From Ruminococcus sp. (lineage in GTDB: Bacteria; Bacillota; Clostridia; Oscillospirales; Ruminococcaceae), in assembly GCA_014799805.1 (NCBI GenBank), contig JAAVHJ010000035.1, positions 1 through 32,634 on the forward strand: DNA of 32,634 nt, in the 5' to 3' direction. A model generated the notes under the pieces. The model saw only the letters and a list, made by a program, of their open reading frames with translations. It was not told the DNA's origin and did not search any database. Numbering within the stretch: the first letter of the stretch is position 1; every line of letters begins with the position of its first letter. Of this stretch, positions 24,695 through 32,499 are shown one piece after another. Position numbers and translations under genes: made by a program.

Positions 24695-26146
24695 TTAGTT
24701 TTTCAGAACGTTTAAATATTCTAAATTACTATCTTCAAATCCTTGCATAGAACAGCCTTTTTCTTTGGAATATAAAATATGTTCGATAATTTCTTTTGTG
24801 ATCATTTCACCTGGGGCTAAAATCGGAATCCCTGGGGGATAACACATGACAAATTCTCCGCAAATTCTTCCGGCAGTTTCACGAATTGGAATAAATTCTT
24901 TTTCAGAATAGAATGCTTTTTGTGGCGTTGTCGCAACTAAGGGCGTAATATATTCTGCACTGTGCAAGCCTGAAATATCCCTTGTATATAAGCGTTTAAT
25001 ATCTTCTAATGCACCAACTAAACGCTCAATATCTTGAATTCTGTCGCCAATAGAAATATAGGCTAAAATATTACCAATATCACCAAATTCTATCTGGATA
25101 TCATATTCATCACGGAGCAAATCATAAACTTCAATTCCTGTTAAGCCAATATCTCGGGTATAAATAGACAATTTTGTAACATCATAATCAAAAATACTAC
25201 TGCCATTGACTAAATCTTTTCCATAGGCATAATAACCACCAATAGAATTAATTTCTTCTCTTGCATATTCTGCCATAGATGCTACTTTTTCAAAAGATTG
25301 CCGTCCACGTAGTGCTAAATTTCTTCGGGAAATATCCAAACTTGATAATAACAAATAAGAAGCACTTGTTGTTTGTGTTAAATTAATAATCTGTTCTACA
25401 TAACGAGTATTCACCGTATGATTTAATAATAATAAAGAACTTTGTGTTAAACTTCCACCAGATTTATGCATAGAAACTGCGGACATATCTGCACCAGCTT
25501 CCATTGCAGAAACAGGTAAATTTTCATGAAAATATAAATGCGTGCCATGTGCTTCATCAACAAGAACCTGAATGCCATGTGTATGGGCTAATTTTACAAT
25601 CGAACGCAAATCAGAACAAATGCCGTAATATGTCGGATTATTCACAAATATTGCAGTTGCGTCAGGATTTGCAAGAATTGCTTTTTCTACTTGGGAAATT
25701 TCCATGCCTAAGGCAATCCCAATATGAGAGTCTACATCTGGATTCACATAAACAGGCTCTGCACCACAAAGTACTAACGCATTAATCACACTTTTATGAA
25801 CATTGCGTGGCAAAATAATTTTATCACCAGCTTTACAAGCAGTTAATATCATGCTTTGTACAGAAGAAGTTGTCCCGCCAACCATAAAATAGGCATTTGA
25901 CGCACCAAAAGCGTCTGCCGCAAGTTTTTCAGCTTCATAAATGACTGAAACTGGATGACATAAATTATCTAACGGCTTCATAGAATTCACATCAAGACTA
26001 ACGCATTGTTCTCCTAAAAGTTTGACTAATTCAGGGTTGCCACGTCCCCTTTTATGTCCTGGTACATCAAACGGCACAACACGCTGTCTCCGAAAACGTT
26101 CTAACGCTTCATAAACAGGAGCGGATTTTTGTTGTTCAATATTCAT
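24695..26146 (-). CDS. speA: Biosynthetic arginine decarboxylase (Orn/Lys/Arg decarboxylase, fold type I)
   Basis: This 483-residue PLP enzyme makes agmatine from arginine in the cytoplasm. The N-terminal signature is VPFDVPGHKRGRG (24-36). The PLP segment is VDEAHGTHL (196-204), with the lysine K228 in SMHKSGGSLTQSS. The C-terminal domain carries MCYPPGIPILAPGE. The length matches the short, wing-less SpeA/YaaO group of Firmicutes. Arginine rather than lysine or ornithine is favoured because aguA and aguB, which use agmatine and its product, lie in the same operon. The ribosome site (GAGATGA) is weak. It is the first gene of the operon, after the promoter at 26219-26247. Confidence 0.93.
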   Translation of the reverse strand: MNIEQQKSAPVYEALERFRRQRVVPFDVPGHKRGRGNPELVKLLGEQCVSLDVNSMKPLDNLCHPVSVIYEAEKLAADAFGASNAYFMVGGTTSSVQSMILTACKAGDKIILPRNVHKSVINALVLCGAEPVYVNPDVDSHIGIALGMEISQVEKAILANPDATAIFVNNPTYYGICSDLRSIVKLAHTHGIQVLVDEAHGTHLYFHENLPVSAMEAGADMSAVSMHKSGGSLTQSSLLLLNHTVNTRYVEQIINLTQTTSASYLLLSSLDISRRNLALRGRQSFEKVASMAEYAREEINSIGGYYAYGKDLVNGSSIFDYDVTKLSIYTRDIGLTGIEVYDLLRDEYDIQIEFGDIGNILAYISIGDRIQDIERLVGALEDIKRLYTRDISGLHSAEYITPLVATTPQKAFYSEKEFIPIRETAGRICGEFVMCYPPGIPILAPGEMITKEIIEHILYSKEKGCSMQGFEDSNLEYLNVLKN

Positions 26147-26218
26147 GAGTAATCATCTCAATTCTATAAAATAAATTTTCATATCTTGCATGATTAAAAT
26201 TATCAAAGACTTGCATTT

Positions 26219-26247
26219 ATTATAGCATATCGTATAAAGAATGTCAA
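26219..26247 (-). promoter_or_regulatory. Sigma-A promoter of the polyamine operon
   Basis: Minus strand TTGACA (26247-26242), 17 bases and TATAAT (26224-26219), with extended TGC: full consensus. It lies about 73 bases before the speA ATG. I see no operator or riboswitch-like fold in the leader. Confidence 0.87.
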
Positions 26248-26401
26248 TAGATTTATTTTTGTAAACATGCAAATCAATTTTTGAAAATAGCTCTTAAAAT
26301 ATAATTTCAATTAATACTTGCAGTGTTACAAAACAATTAATAAAAATATTGGCGAAAATGTTTAAACATAGTAAAATATATGTAAAAATGTAAAAACCAT
26401 A

Positions 26402-26430
26402 TTGACAAAAGTAAATAAAAGTGGTATAAT
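26402..26430 (+). promoter_or_regulatory. Consensus promoter without an adjacent gene
   Basis: TTGACA (26402-26407), 17 bases and TATAAT (26425-26430) with TGG in front. It points into a region (26437-26560) with no convincing gene. The only short frame, at 26443-26481 (12 codons), has no ribosome site. It may make a leader or small RNA. Confidence 0.75.
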
Positions 26431-26536
26431 GTTTTTGTTATCATGCAAAAACCAAGCAAACGTAAATATGTATCGTTGTGAAATATCATACCAAATGTGA
26501 GTAGATAATAATTTTTTATTTTCAGAAACAAACACA

Positions 26537-26565
26537 TTGAAATTTCAATAAAAATTTGGTATAAT
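26537..26565 (+). promoter_or_regulatory. Promoter of the structured RNA
   Basis: TTGAAA (26537-26542), 17 bases and TATAAT (26560-26565), with an expected transcription start near 26572. It is directly followed by the fold described in the next entry. Confidence 0.7.
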
Positions 26566-26571
26566 GATACA

Positions 26572-26714
26572 GTTATATAGCGAACCTATACGGACTATAA
26601 GTTGCAGGTTCCATTAGGAATATGGCGGAAACACTGCCCCTCTAATGTGTAAAATGTGCAAGAAGACACGAATACTTTGCTAAGGGTATTTTTAATGCTT
26701 GTCTTGATTTTTTT
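26572..26714 (+). ncRNA. Candidate structured small RNA or riboswitch-like leader, unidentified
   Basis: About 143 bases between a promoter and a T run form consistent helices. GAACCT (26582-26587) pairs with AGGTTC (26606-26611). CATTAG (26612-26617) pairs with CTAATG (26642-26647) and encloses GGCGG-AAACA-CTGCC (26624-26638). A last arm, AAGACA (26663-26668) with TGTCTT (26700-26705) enclosing AATAC/GTATT, is followed by GATTTTTTT (26706-26714). The region is richer in G+C than its surroundings and has no ORF. It has either its own terminator (small RNA) or attenuates the P-ATPase unit starting 150 bases later. I do not match it to a known class. Confidence 0.6.
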
Positions 26715-26813
26715 ATTCATATTTATAAAATTATTCCCAATCAATGGGATGATGAGTGCGTGTTGCGTCCAGTTGTAGTAAATATGATTTCGACCAATTG
26801 AAATCTTAAAAAG

Positions 26814-26838
26814 TATAATTTTGTTAGCTATGGCTAAC
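26814..26838 (+). promoter_or_regulatory. -10 box and dyad operator before the P-ATPase unit
   Basis: TATAAT (26814-26819) is followed by the perfect dyad GTTAGC-TATG-GCTAAC (26823-26838), which would cover the transcription start. No good -35 is visible. Nearly the same dyad lies before the ABC transporter at 29274. The position suggests repression by a dimeric regulator. Confidence 0.6.
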
Positions 26839-26862
26839 TATTAAATGAAGGAGCGATTAATT

Positions 26863-27129
26863 ATGAAAAATATTTGGAAAAATGAAAAGCTTTGGTGTGC
26901 AATTGCTGGTGCGGCAACTGTGATAATTGGAAAAAAAGTTATCACATCAAAGAAAACCCGTCAGCTTGCAGTTTCTGGACTTGCCAAGGGTATGAAATTG
27001 CAAAATGATGCAAAAGAAGTATTCCAAAATATGAAAGATGAGGCAGCAGATATTTGCTATGATGCTAAAACAGAGGCTGGTCTTATGGAAGATGAAACTA
27101 CAGAAAGTGATGAAGTAACCACAGAATGA
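26863..27129 (+). CDS. Small protein coupled to the P-type ATPase (DUF6110-like)
   Basis: An 88-residue protein with one hydrophobic stretch near the N-terminus (LWCAIAGAATVIIG), then a basic, helical region (KKVITSKKTRQLAVSGLAKGMKLQNDA), ending in an acidic tail (EDETTESDEVTTE). The frame opens at ATG 26845, but AAGGAG lies inside that extension, so ATG 26863 is the likely start. Its stop overlaps the ATPase start by four bases (ATGA). Small proteins of this type occur next to heavy-metal P-ATPases in Clostridia; a role as accessory or stabilising subunit is inferred. Confidence 0.75.
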   Translation: MKNIWKNEKLWCAIAGAATVIIGKKVITSKKTRQLAVSGLAKGMKLQNDAKEVFQNMKDEAADICYDAKTEAGLMEDETTESDEVTTE

Positions 27130-29222
27130 AATTTCAAATCGTCTATGATAAACCTGGCAGAATCCGTTTTCGATGTGGAAGCTATGCATTTGAAAAATCT
27201 TTAGAAATCGCCATTGTAAAGTTAATATCCTCTAATGGATTTGTGACTCATTCAGAAGCACATAGTGAAAATGGTGGCATTTTGGTTTATTATAAAAAAG
27301 GATATCGTGATGCAGTAATTCATGTGATAGCAACAATTCAACCAAAAAAATTAACGCCGACTGTACCTGATTCTGATATTCAGATAACAGAAATTGATTA
27401 CAGATTTAAAAATAGCTTGATAAAGCTTGTTGCAAAACGAATGCTTTCAAAAATATTAATTCCTGCACCACTTCGTTGCATGATAACAACCGCAAGAGGA
27501 ATGAAGTATATTCTGAATGGTTTACAAGCACTTTCAGAATGTAAACTGAACGTAGATGTGCTTGATGCAGCGTCTGTTGCAACTTGTCTAGCACAAAAGA
27601 ATTATAAAACTGCTAGCTCAATTATGTTTCTTCTGTCCATATCTTCACTTTTGGAGGGCTACACTAAAGAAAGAACCCGTGCAGTTCTGACGGACAGTCT
27701 TGCAGTGAAAATTGATAAAGTATGGCTGATAAAGGGCGAAACTGAAATTTTAATTCCTATTTCAGATTTGGAAGTCGGGAATTGTATTCGGGTGCGGACG
27801 GGCAGTATGATTCCAGTCGATGGAAAAATTGTTGATGGCGAAGCATATATCAATGAATCTTCTATGACGGGAGAACCGCTTGCTGTTATGAAATCATCCG
27901 GAGATACCGTATTTGCGGGAACAGTTGTGGAAGAAGGCACTGTTAGTATTTGTGTTCGTGAGCTTTCTTCCAATACAAAAATCAGCAAAATTATTGATTT
28001 GATTGAAAATTCTGAACATCTAAAGGCAGATGTACAAAGCCGTGCGGAACATCTTGCTGACAGTATTGTACCATTTAGTTTTCTTGGTTTTGGATTAACA
28101 TTATTGCTAACAAGAAATGTGACAAAAGCAGTATCATTATTAATGGTGGACTATTCCTGTGCGATAAAGCTTTCTACACCAATTGCTGTAATTTCAGCAA
28201 TTCGAGAGGCAGCAGACCATAATATTACTGTCAAAGGCGGAAAATATCTTGAAGAGTTTGCTCATGCAGATACGGTTATATTTGACAAAACTGGTACACT
28301 TACAAAAGCAGAACCTGTTCTTGAAAAAGTGATTCCTTTTAGTACATATACAACAGATGAAGTTCTCAGGATTGCGGCTTGCTTAGAAGAACATTTTCCG
28401 CATAGTGTAGCGAAAGCTATTGTAAAAGGTGCAGCAGATAAGGGTCTTGTTCATGAAGAAGAACATGCTGATGTACAGTATATTGTAGCACATGGCATTG
28501 CTACAGAATTTCATGGTGAGCGTGCCATTATCGGAAGCAGGCATTTTGTCTCAGATGATGAAAATGTTAAAATTACTGTCGAACAGCAAGCAGAGATAGA
28601 TGAAAAATCAGGAGCTTGTTCGGTTATTTATTTAGCAATAGGCGGAAAACTTGCAGGTGCTCTTTGTATTAGCGACCCCCCACGAACAGAGGCGAAAACA
28701 GCAATTGATTTACTGAAAAAAGCTGGAATACATCATATTGTAATGCTGACTGGTGACAGTCAGAAAACGGCTTTAATTACTGCCGCAAGGCTTGGGATTA
28801 CAGAATATCATGCACAAGTGCTTCCTGAAGACAAACACCGTATGATTGAAGAAATTAAATCACATGGACACCGCACAATTATGGTTGGAGATGGAATTAA
28901 TGATGCCCCCGCATTAGCTGTGGCAAATGTTTCAGTAGCTATGAATGATGCTTCTGATATTGCCAGAGAGGTCGCAGATATTACATTAAGAGGTTCAGAT
29001 TTGACAGAACTTGCAATATTCCGTGAATTAAGTAAAAGACTGATGAATAGAATTAACTGTAATTATCGTTTTATTGTAGGATTCAATTCAGCGTTGCTGC
29101 TGTCTGGGTTGTTTGGGATTCTGACACCATCTTTTTCAGCATTGCTACATAATGCGTCCACAATGGCGATTTGTGCAAAAAGTATGTTGCCATTGCTGGA
29201 CGAAGATAAAGAAAAAAAATAA
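27126..29222 (+). CDS. Heavy-metal (P1B-like) transport ATPase with atypical metal motif
   Basis: A 698-residue P-type ATPase. The N-terminal 80 residues resemble a metal-binding (HMA_2-like) domain, but instead of CxxC there is only RFRCG. The actuator motif is SSMTGE (245-250), the phosphorylation site DKTGT at D387, the nucleotide domain has an HP-like FPHS, and the hinge is MVGDGINDAPAL. The transmembrane metal site reads DYSCAIKLSTP (342-351) where most P1B pumps have CPC or SPC, so the metal is uncertain; this type recalls the CtpC-like branch. The ATG overlaps the small partner gene. An operator-like dyad precedes the unit. Export of a transition metal or related cation is likely; the specificity is not readable. 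Confidence 0.88.
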   Translation: MKFQIVYDKPGRIRFRCGSYAFEKSLEIAIVKLISSNGFVTHSEAHSENGGILVYYKKGYRDAVIHVIATIQPKKLTPTVPDSDIQITEIDYRFKNSLIKLVAKRMLSKILIPAPLRCMITTARGMKYILNGLQALSECKLNVDVLDAASVATCLAQKNYKTASSIMFLLSISSLLEGYTKERTRAVLTDSLAVKIDKVWLIKGETEILIPISDLEVGNCIRVRTGSMIPVDGKIVDGEAYINESSMTGEPLAVMKSSGDTVFAGTVVEEGTVSICVRELSSNTKISKIIDLIENSEHLKADVQSRAEHLADSIVPFSFLGFGLTLLLTRNVTKAVSLLMVDYSCAIKLSTPIAVISAIREAADHNITVKGGKYLEEFAHADTVIFDKTGTLTKAEPVLEKVIPFSTYTTDEVLRIAACLEEHFPHSVAKAIVKGAADKGLVHEEEHADVQYIVAHGIATEFHGERAIIGSRHFVSDDENVKITVEQQAEIDEKSGACSVIYLAIGGKLAGALCISDPPRTEAKTAIDLLKKAGIHHIVMLTGDSQKTALITAARLGITEYHAQVLPEDKHRMIEEIKSHGHRTIMVGDGINDAPALAVANVSVAMNDASDIAREVADITLRGSDLTELAIFRELSKRLMNRINCNYRFIVGFNSALLLSGLFGILTPSFSALLHNASTMAICAKSMLPLLDEDKEKK

Positions 29223-29232
29223 TAGTTTGAAA

Positions 29233-29265
29233 ATATCAGACAGTTTATCACTGTCAGATATTTTT
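29233..29265 (+). terminator. Terminator after the P-ATPase gene
   Basis: ATATCAGACAG (29233-29243) pairs with CTGTCAGATAT (29251-29261) with one internal A-A mismatch and a 7-base loop, then TTTT. It separates the P-ATPase unit from the ABC unit. Confidence 0.82.
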
Positions 29266-29289
29266 AAAATAGAGTTAGCTTATGCTAAT
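29265..29289 (+). promoter_or_regulatory. -10 box and dyad operator before the ABC transporter
   Basis: TAAAAT (29265-29270) is followed four bases on by GTTAGC-TTAT-GCTAAT (29274-29289). The dyad is at almost the same distance from the -10 as in the P-ATPase unit. The -35 is not clear. Confidence 0.55.
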
Positions 29290-29314
29290 TAATGTTTTTT
29301 AGGAGAGTGAGTAT

Positions 29315-30013
29315 ATGTTTTTGGAAATCAGTGGAATTAAAAAGCATTTTGGCGAAGGTGAAAGTAGAATCGAGGTGCTGAAAGGAATTGATGCTGGAAT
29401 CGAAAAAGGCGAAATCTGCGTATTGCTTGGACCATCTGGATCAGGAAAATCAACACTGCTAAATATTATCGGCGGAATTGACGGTGCAGACAGCGGATAT
29501 ATTTCAATAAACGGTGAAAAAACAGCAGATATGAATGAGAAAAAACTGACAATTTATCGCAGAAAACATTTGGGATATATTTTTCAGATGTATAATCTTA
29601 TTCCCAATCTGAATATTAAAGAAAATGTCGAAGTTGGTGCATATCTTAGTGACAATCCACTGGACGTGGACGAACTTCTGAAAACGCTTGGACTTTATGA
29701 ACATCGTCACAAACTTCCGAATCAGCTTTCGGGAGGTCAGCAACAGCGAACAGCAATCGGACGTGCAATTGTGAAAAATCCGGATATTTTGCTTTGTGAC
29801 GAACCAACAGGTGCACTGGATTATAATACTTCAAAAGAAATTCTGAAATTAATCGAAAATTTGAATAAAAAATATGGCAGTACAGTCGTTATGGTCACAC
29901 ACAATGACGCCATTAAGAATATGGCAGATAGAGTTATTAGGCTCAGAGATGGTGTGATTCGTAAAAACTATGTGAATCAAGAAAAAATTTCTGCTCAGGA
30001 ACTTGATTGGTAA
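29315..30013 (+). CDS. ABC transporter ATP-binding protein (MacB/LolD type)
   Basis: This 232-residue ATPase has Walker A GPSGSGKST (39-47), the Q-loop at Q91, signature LSGGQ (138-142), Walker B ILLCDEPTGALD (158-169) and switch H196 in VMVTHND. The PTGALD form is typical of ATPases that drive FtsX-like permeases. AGGAGAGTGAG precedes ATG 29315. It is followed after 12 bases by its permease. It powers export or mechanotransmission at the membrane; the substrate is unknown. Confidence 0.94.
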   Translation: MFLEISGIKKHFGEGESRIEVLKGIDAGIEKGEICVLLGPSGSGKSTLLNIIGGIDGADSGYISINGEKTADMNEKKLTIYRRKHLGYIFQMYNLIPNLNIKENVEVGAYLSDNPLDVDELLKTLGLYEHRHKLPNQLSGGQQQRTAIGRAIVKNPDILLCDEPTGALDYNTSKEILKLIENLNKKYGSTVVMVTHNDAIKNMADRVIRLRDGVIRKNYVNQEKISAQELDW

Positions 30014-30025
30014 GGAGGTCAGAAT

Positions 30026-32290
30026 ATGAAAAATCCTCTTATTAAAAGATTTCCAAGAGAGTTGAAAAGTGAATTTGGCAAGTATTTAATTATTTTTCTG
30101 TTTATTGCAGGGACAATTTCTATTGTATCTGGCTGGAATGTCGCAGGCAATAGTATGGCAACAGCTTATGATGAAAGCTTTGAAACATACAACATTGAGG
30201 ACGGAAATTTTGAATTATATGCAGAGGCGGATAAGTCATTGATTTCTGATTTAGAAACGGATAGCATTAGCATTTACAAAAATTTCTATATAGAACGTAG
30301 TACGAAAGAAGTCGATAGTACATTGAGAGTATTTCATAAGCGTGACAAAATTAATCTTGAATGCCTTATGAATGGCGAATTTCCAGTATCTGATAATGAA
30401 ATCGCAATTGACAGAATGTATGCAGACAATAATGCAATTTCTGTAGGTGATACATTGACTTTTGGTGATAATATGTTCACTGTAAGCGGACTTGTAGCAC
30501 TTTCTGATTACAGCGCACTTTTTTCGAGCCCTGCAGATATGATGTTTGATGCGGTAAAATTTGGTGTTGCAATTGTGACTGAAAATTGCTTTGATTCTCT
30601 TGGAGAAAATGGATTGCATTACAGTTATTCATGGAAATATGACAAACGTCCAACAGACGATGTGCAAGCAAAGGAATTTTCAGAAGAATTTTTAGAACAT
30701 CTTTATGAGCAGTCTGCTTTACACGAAAATACTGTTACAGAATATATTCCAGAATATACCAATCAGGCAATTATTTTTACAGGTGATGATATCAAGGGGG
30801 ATAGTACTTTTATTACAATTTTCTTGTATCTTGTGGTTGTGATAATTGCATTTGTTTTTGCCATTACAACTGGAAATACGATTGCAAAAGAATCTACAGT
30901 AATAGGAACACTCCGTGCCACTGGTTACACAAAAAGTGAACTAATTCGACATTATATGGCAATGCCTATACTTGTAACATTTGCAGGTGCGATTATGGGA
31001 AATATTCTGGGTTATACAGTATTAAAAGACTTCGCTGCTTCTGCATATTACGGAAGTTACAGTTTGCCAACTTATGTAACGCTATGGAATCCAAGTGCAT
31101 TTATCAATACAACAGTCATTCCATTAATTATCATGCTTGCAATTAATTTTATTATGCTATCCAGAAAGCTAAGTCTTTCACCACTGAAATTTATTCGTCG
31201 CGATTTGAGTCGCAGACAAAAGAAAAAAGTATTTAAACTTAATACCAAAATTGGAATAATGAAACGTTTCCGTCTGCGTGTGATATTCCAAAATCTCCCG
31301 AATTATATGACAATTTTTGTGGGTATCTTTTTTGCAAATATGATATTATTATTTGGATTCTTATTTTCGCCAATGCTAGATAAATATCAGGAGGATATTA
31401 CAACAAATCTGCTTGCAAGTCATCAGTATTTGCTGAAAGCTCCAGTAGAAACAATGGAGAAATCTGCTGAAAAATATACAGCAACCTCTCTGAAAACACT
31501 AGAAGATAAACTGAAATCCGAAGAAGTAACTATTTACGGAATTTCCAATAACAGTCAATATATTGATATTAATTTAAAAAATGGCGTGTATATTTCTAAT
31601 GCTTATGCTGAAAAGCATAATATAAAAATCGGTGATGAAATTACATTGCAGGAACAATTTGGAACTAAAACATACAGCTTTACAATTGATGGAATTTATT
31701 ATTATCCAGCATCTCTCAGCGTATTCATGGACAAAGAAAACTTTAATCATAAATTTGATAATGACGCAGATTATTTCAATGGCTATTTCTCAGAAAAAGA
31801 AATTACAGATATTGACGAAATATATATCGCTACTGAAATTACAGCAGATGATCTGACCAAAACATCACGTCAATTGAAAATTTCAATGGGAAATATGATG
31901 AATATTTTTCTTGTATTTGGTATCGTGATGTTTATGCTAATTGTATATCTGCTTTCTAAACTGATTATTGAAAAAAATTCACAGTCTATTTCTATGACTA
32001 AAATTTTAGGCTATCAAAACAGTGAGATAAATAGTATTTATATTATGACGACTTCAATCATTGTTATATTATCTATGCTATTGACAATTCCAATTACCAA
32101 TATTGCTTTGCAACAGACGTGTGAATATTTTTTCAAAGAGTATCCTGGCTGGCTACCATATTATGTTGCCCCATCGGTATTTGTAAAAATCATAGTTATG
32201 GACATTATTTCATATGCTGTGATTTCATTTTTCCAGATGAGAAAAATCAAAAAAGTTCCATTGGCAGATGCACTTAAAAATGTCGAATAA
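30026..32290 (+). CDS. FtsX-like ABC transporter permease
   Basis: This 754-residue permease has a first membrane helix at about 19-42, followed by a large outer domain (about 43-240) and a three-helix FtsX block (about 250-375; motif TIAKESTVIGTLRATGYTK). Then come a linker, a further helix near 425-450, a second outer domain (about 455-620) and a last FtsX block (about 628-748, ISMTKILGYQN). This two-block layout suits a single-chain permease pairing with one ATPase, as in macrolide- or peptide-export and detoxification systems. AAGGAGG precedes ATG 30026. The substrate is unknown. Confidence 0.92.
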   Translation: MKNPLIKRFPRELKSEFGKYLIIFLFIAGTISIVSGWNVAGNSMATAYDESFETYNIEDGNFELYAEADKSLISDLETDSISIYKNFYIERSTKEVDSTLRVFHKRDKINLECLMNGEFPVSDNEIAIDRMYADNNAISVGDTLTFGDNMFTVSGLVALSDYSALFSSPADMMFDAVKFGVAIVTENCFDSLGENGLHYSYSWKYDKRPTDDVQAKEFSEEFLEHLYEQSALHENTVTEYIPEYTNQAIIFTGDDIKGDSTFITIFLYLVVVIIAFVFAITTGNTIAKESTVIGTLRATGYTKSELIRHYMAMPILVTFAGAIMGNILGYTVLKDFAASAYYGSYSLPTYVTLWNPSAFINTTVIPLIIMLAINFIMLSRKLSLSPLKFIRRDLSRRQKKKVFKLNTKIGIMKRFRLRVIFQNLPNYMTIFVGIFFANMILLFGFLFSPMLDKYQEDITTNLLASHQYLLKAPVETMEKSAEKYTATSLKTLEDKLKSEEVTIYGISNNSQYIDINLKNGVYISNAYAEKHNIKIGDEITLQEQFGTKTYSFTIDGIYYYPASLSVFMDKENFNHKFDNDADYFNGYFSEKEITDIDEIYIATEITADDLTKTSRQLKISMGNMMNIFLVFGIVMFMLIVYLLSKLIIEKNSQSISMTKILGYQNSEINSIYIMTTSIIVILSMLLTIPITNIALQQTCEYFFKEYPGWLPYYVAPSVFVKIIVMDIISYAVISFFQMRKIKKVPLADALKNVE

Positions 32291-32363
32291 ATATTAACAA
32301 TGCGACCATGTATAAAAAAATCTGGTGTAATACCTAATATCATTAAGCTAAAAAAATAACAGT

Positions 32364-32400
32364 AGTCACAGGAACGGATAATGTTTCTGTGACTATTTTA
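32364..32400 (+). terminator. Terminator after the ABC transporter unit
   Basis: AGTCACAGGAAC (32364-32375) pairs with GTTTCTGTGACT (32383-32394), with one G-T pair, and is followed by ATTTTA. The T run is short, but the stem is strong. Confidence 0.75.
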
Positions 32401-32429
32401 ATAAACGTGAGTTCGAAGAAAAAAAGATA

Positions 32430-32498
32430 GAAAAAACCGCCAGAATCTGTTATAATGAGAATAAGGACAAACTTAGAGAACAGAAAGGCGGTTTTTTC
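32430..32498 (+). repeat. Perfect 12-bp inverted repeat over the transposase ribosome site
   Basis: GAAAAAACCGCC (32430-32441) is the exact reverse complement of GGCGGTTTTTTC (32487-32498), ending one base before the transposase ATG at 32500. The right arm includes the likely ribosome-binding bases, and the -10 lies between the arms. Confidence 0.85.
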
Positions 32499-32499
32499 T

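Noticed and set aside
26443-26481. 12-codon frame (MQKPSKRKYVSL) after a strong promoter
   Set aside because: No ribosome site and no regulatory codon run. It is more likely chance than a leader peptide.
26572-26714. Structured RNA as 6S, SRP, tmRNA or a NiCo riboswitch
   Set aside because: End pairing, known loop sequences and conserved cores of these classes are not visible. It is left unassigned.
26845-26862. Upstream ATG of the small P-ATPase partner
   Set aside because: The AAGGAG lies within this extension and serves ATG 26863.
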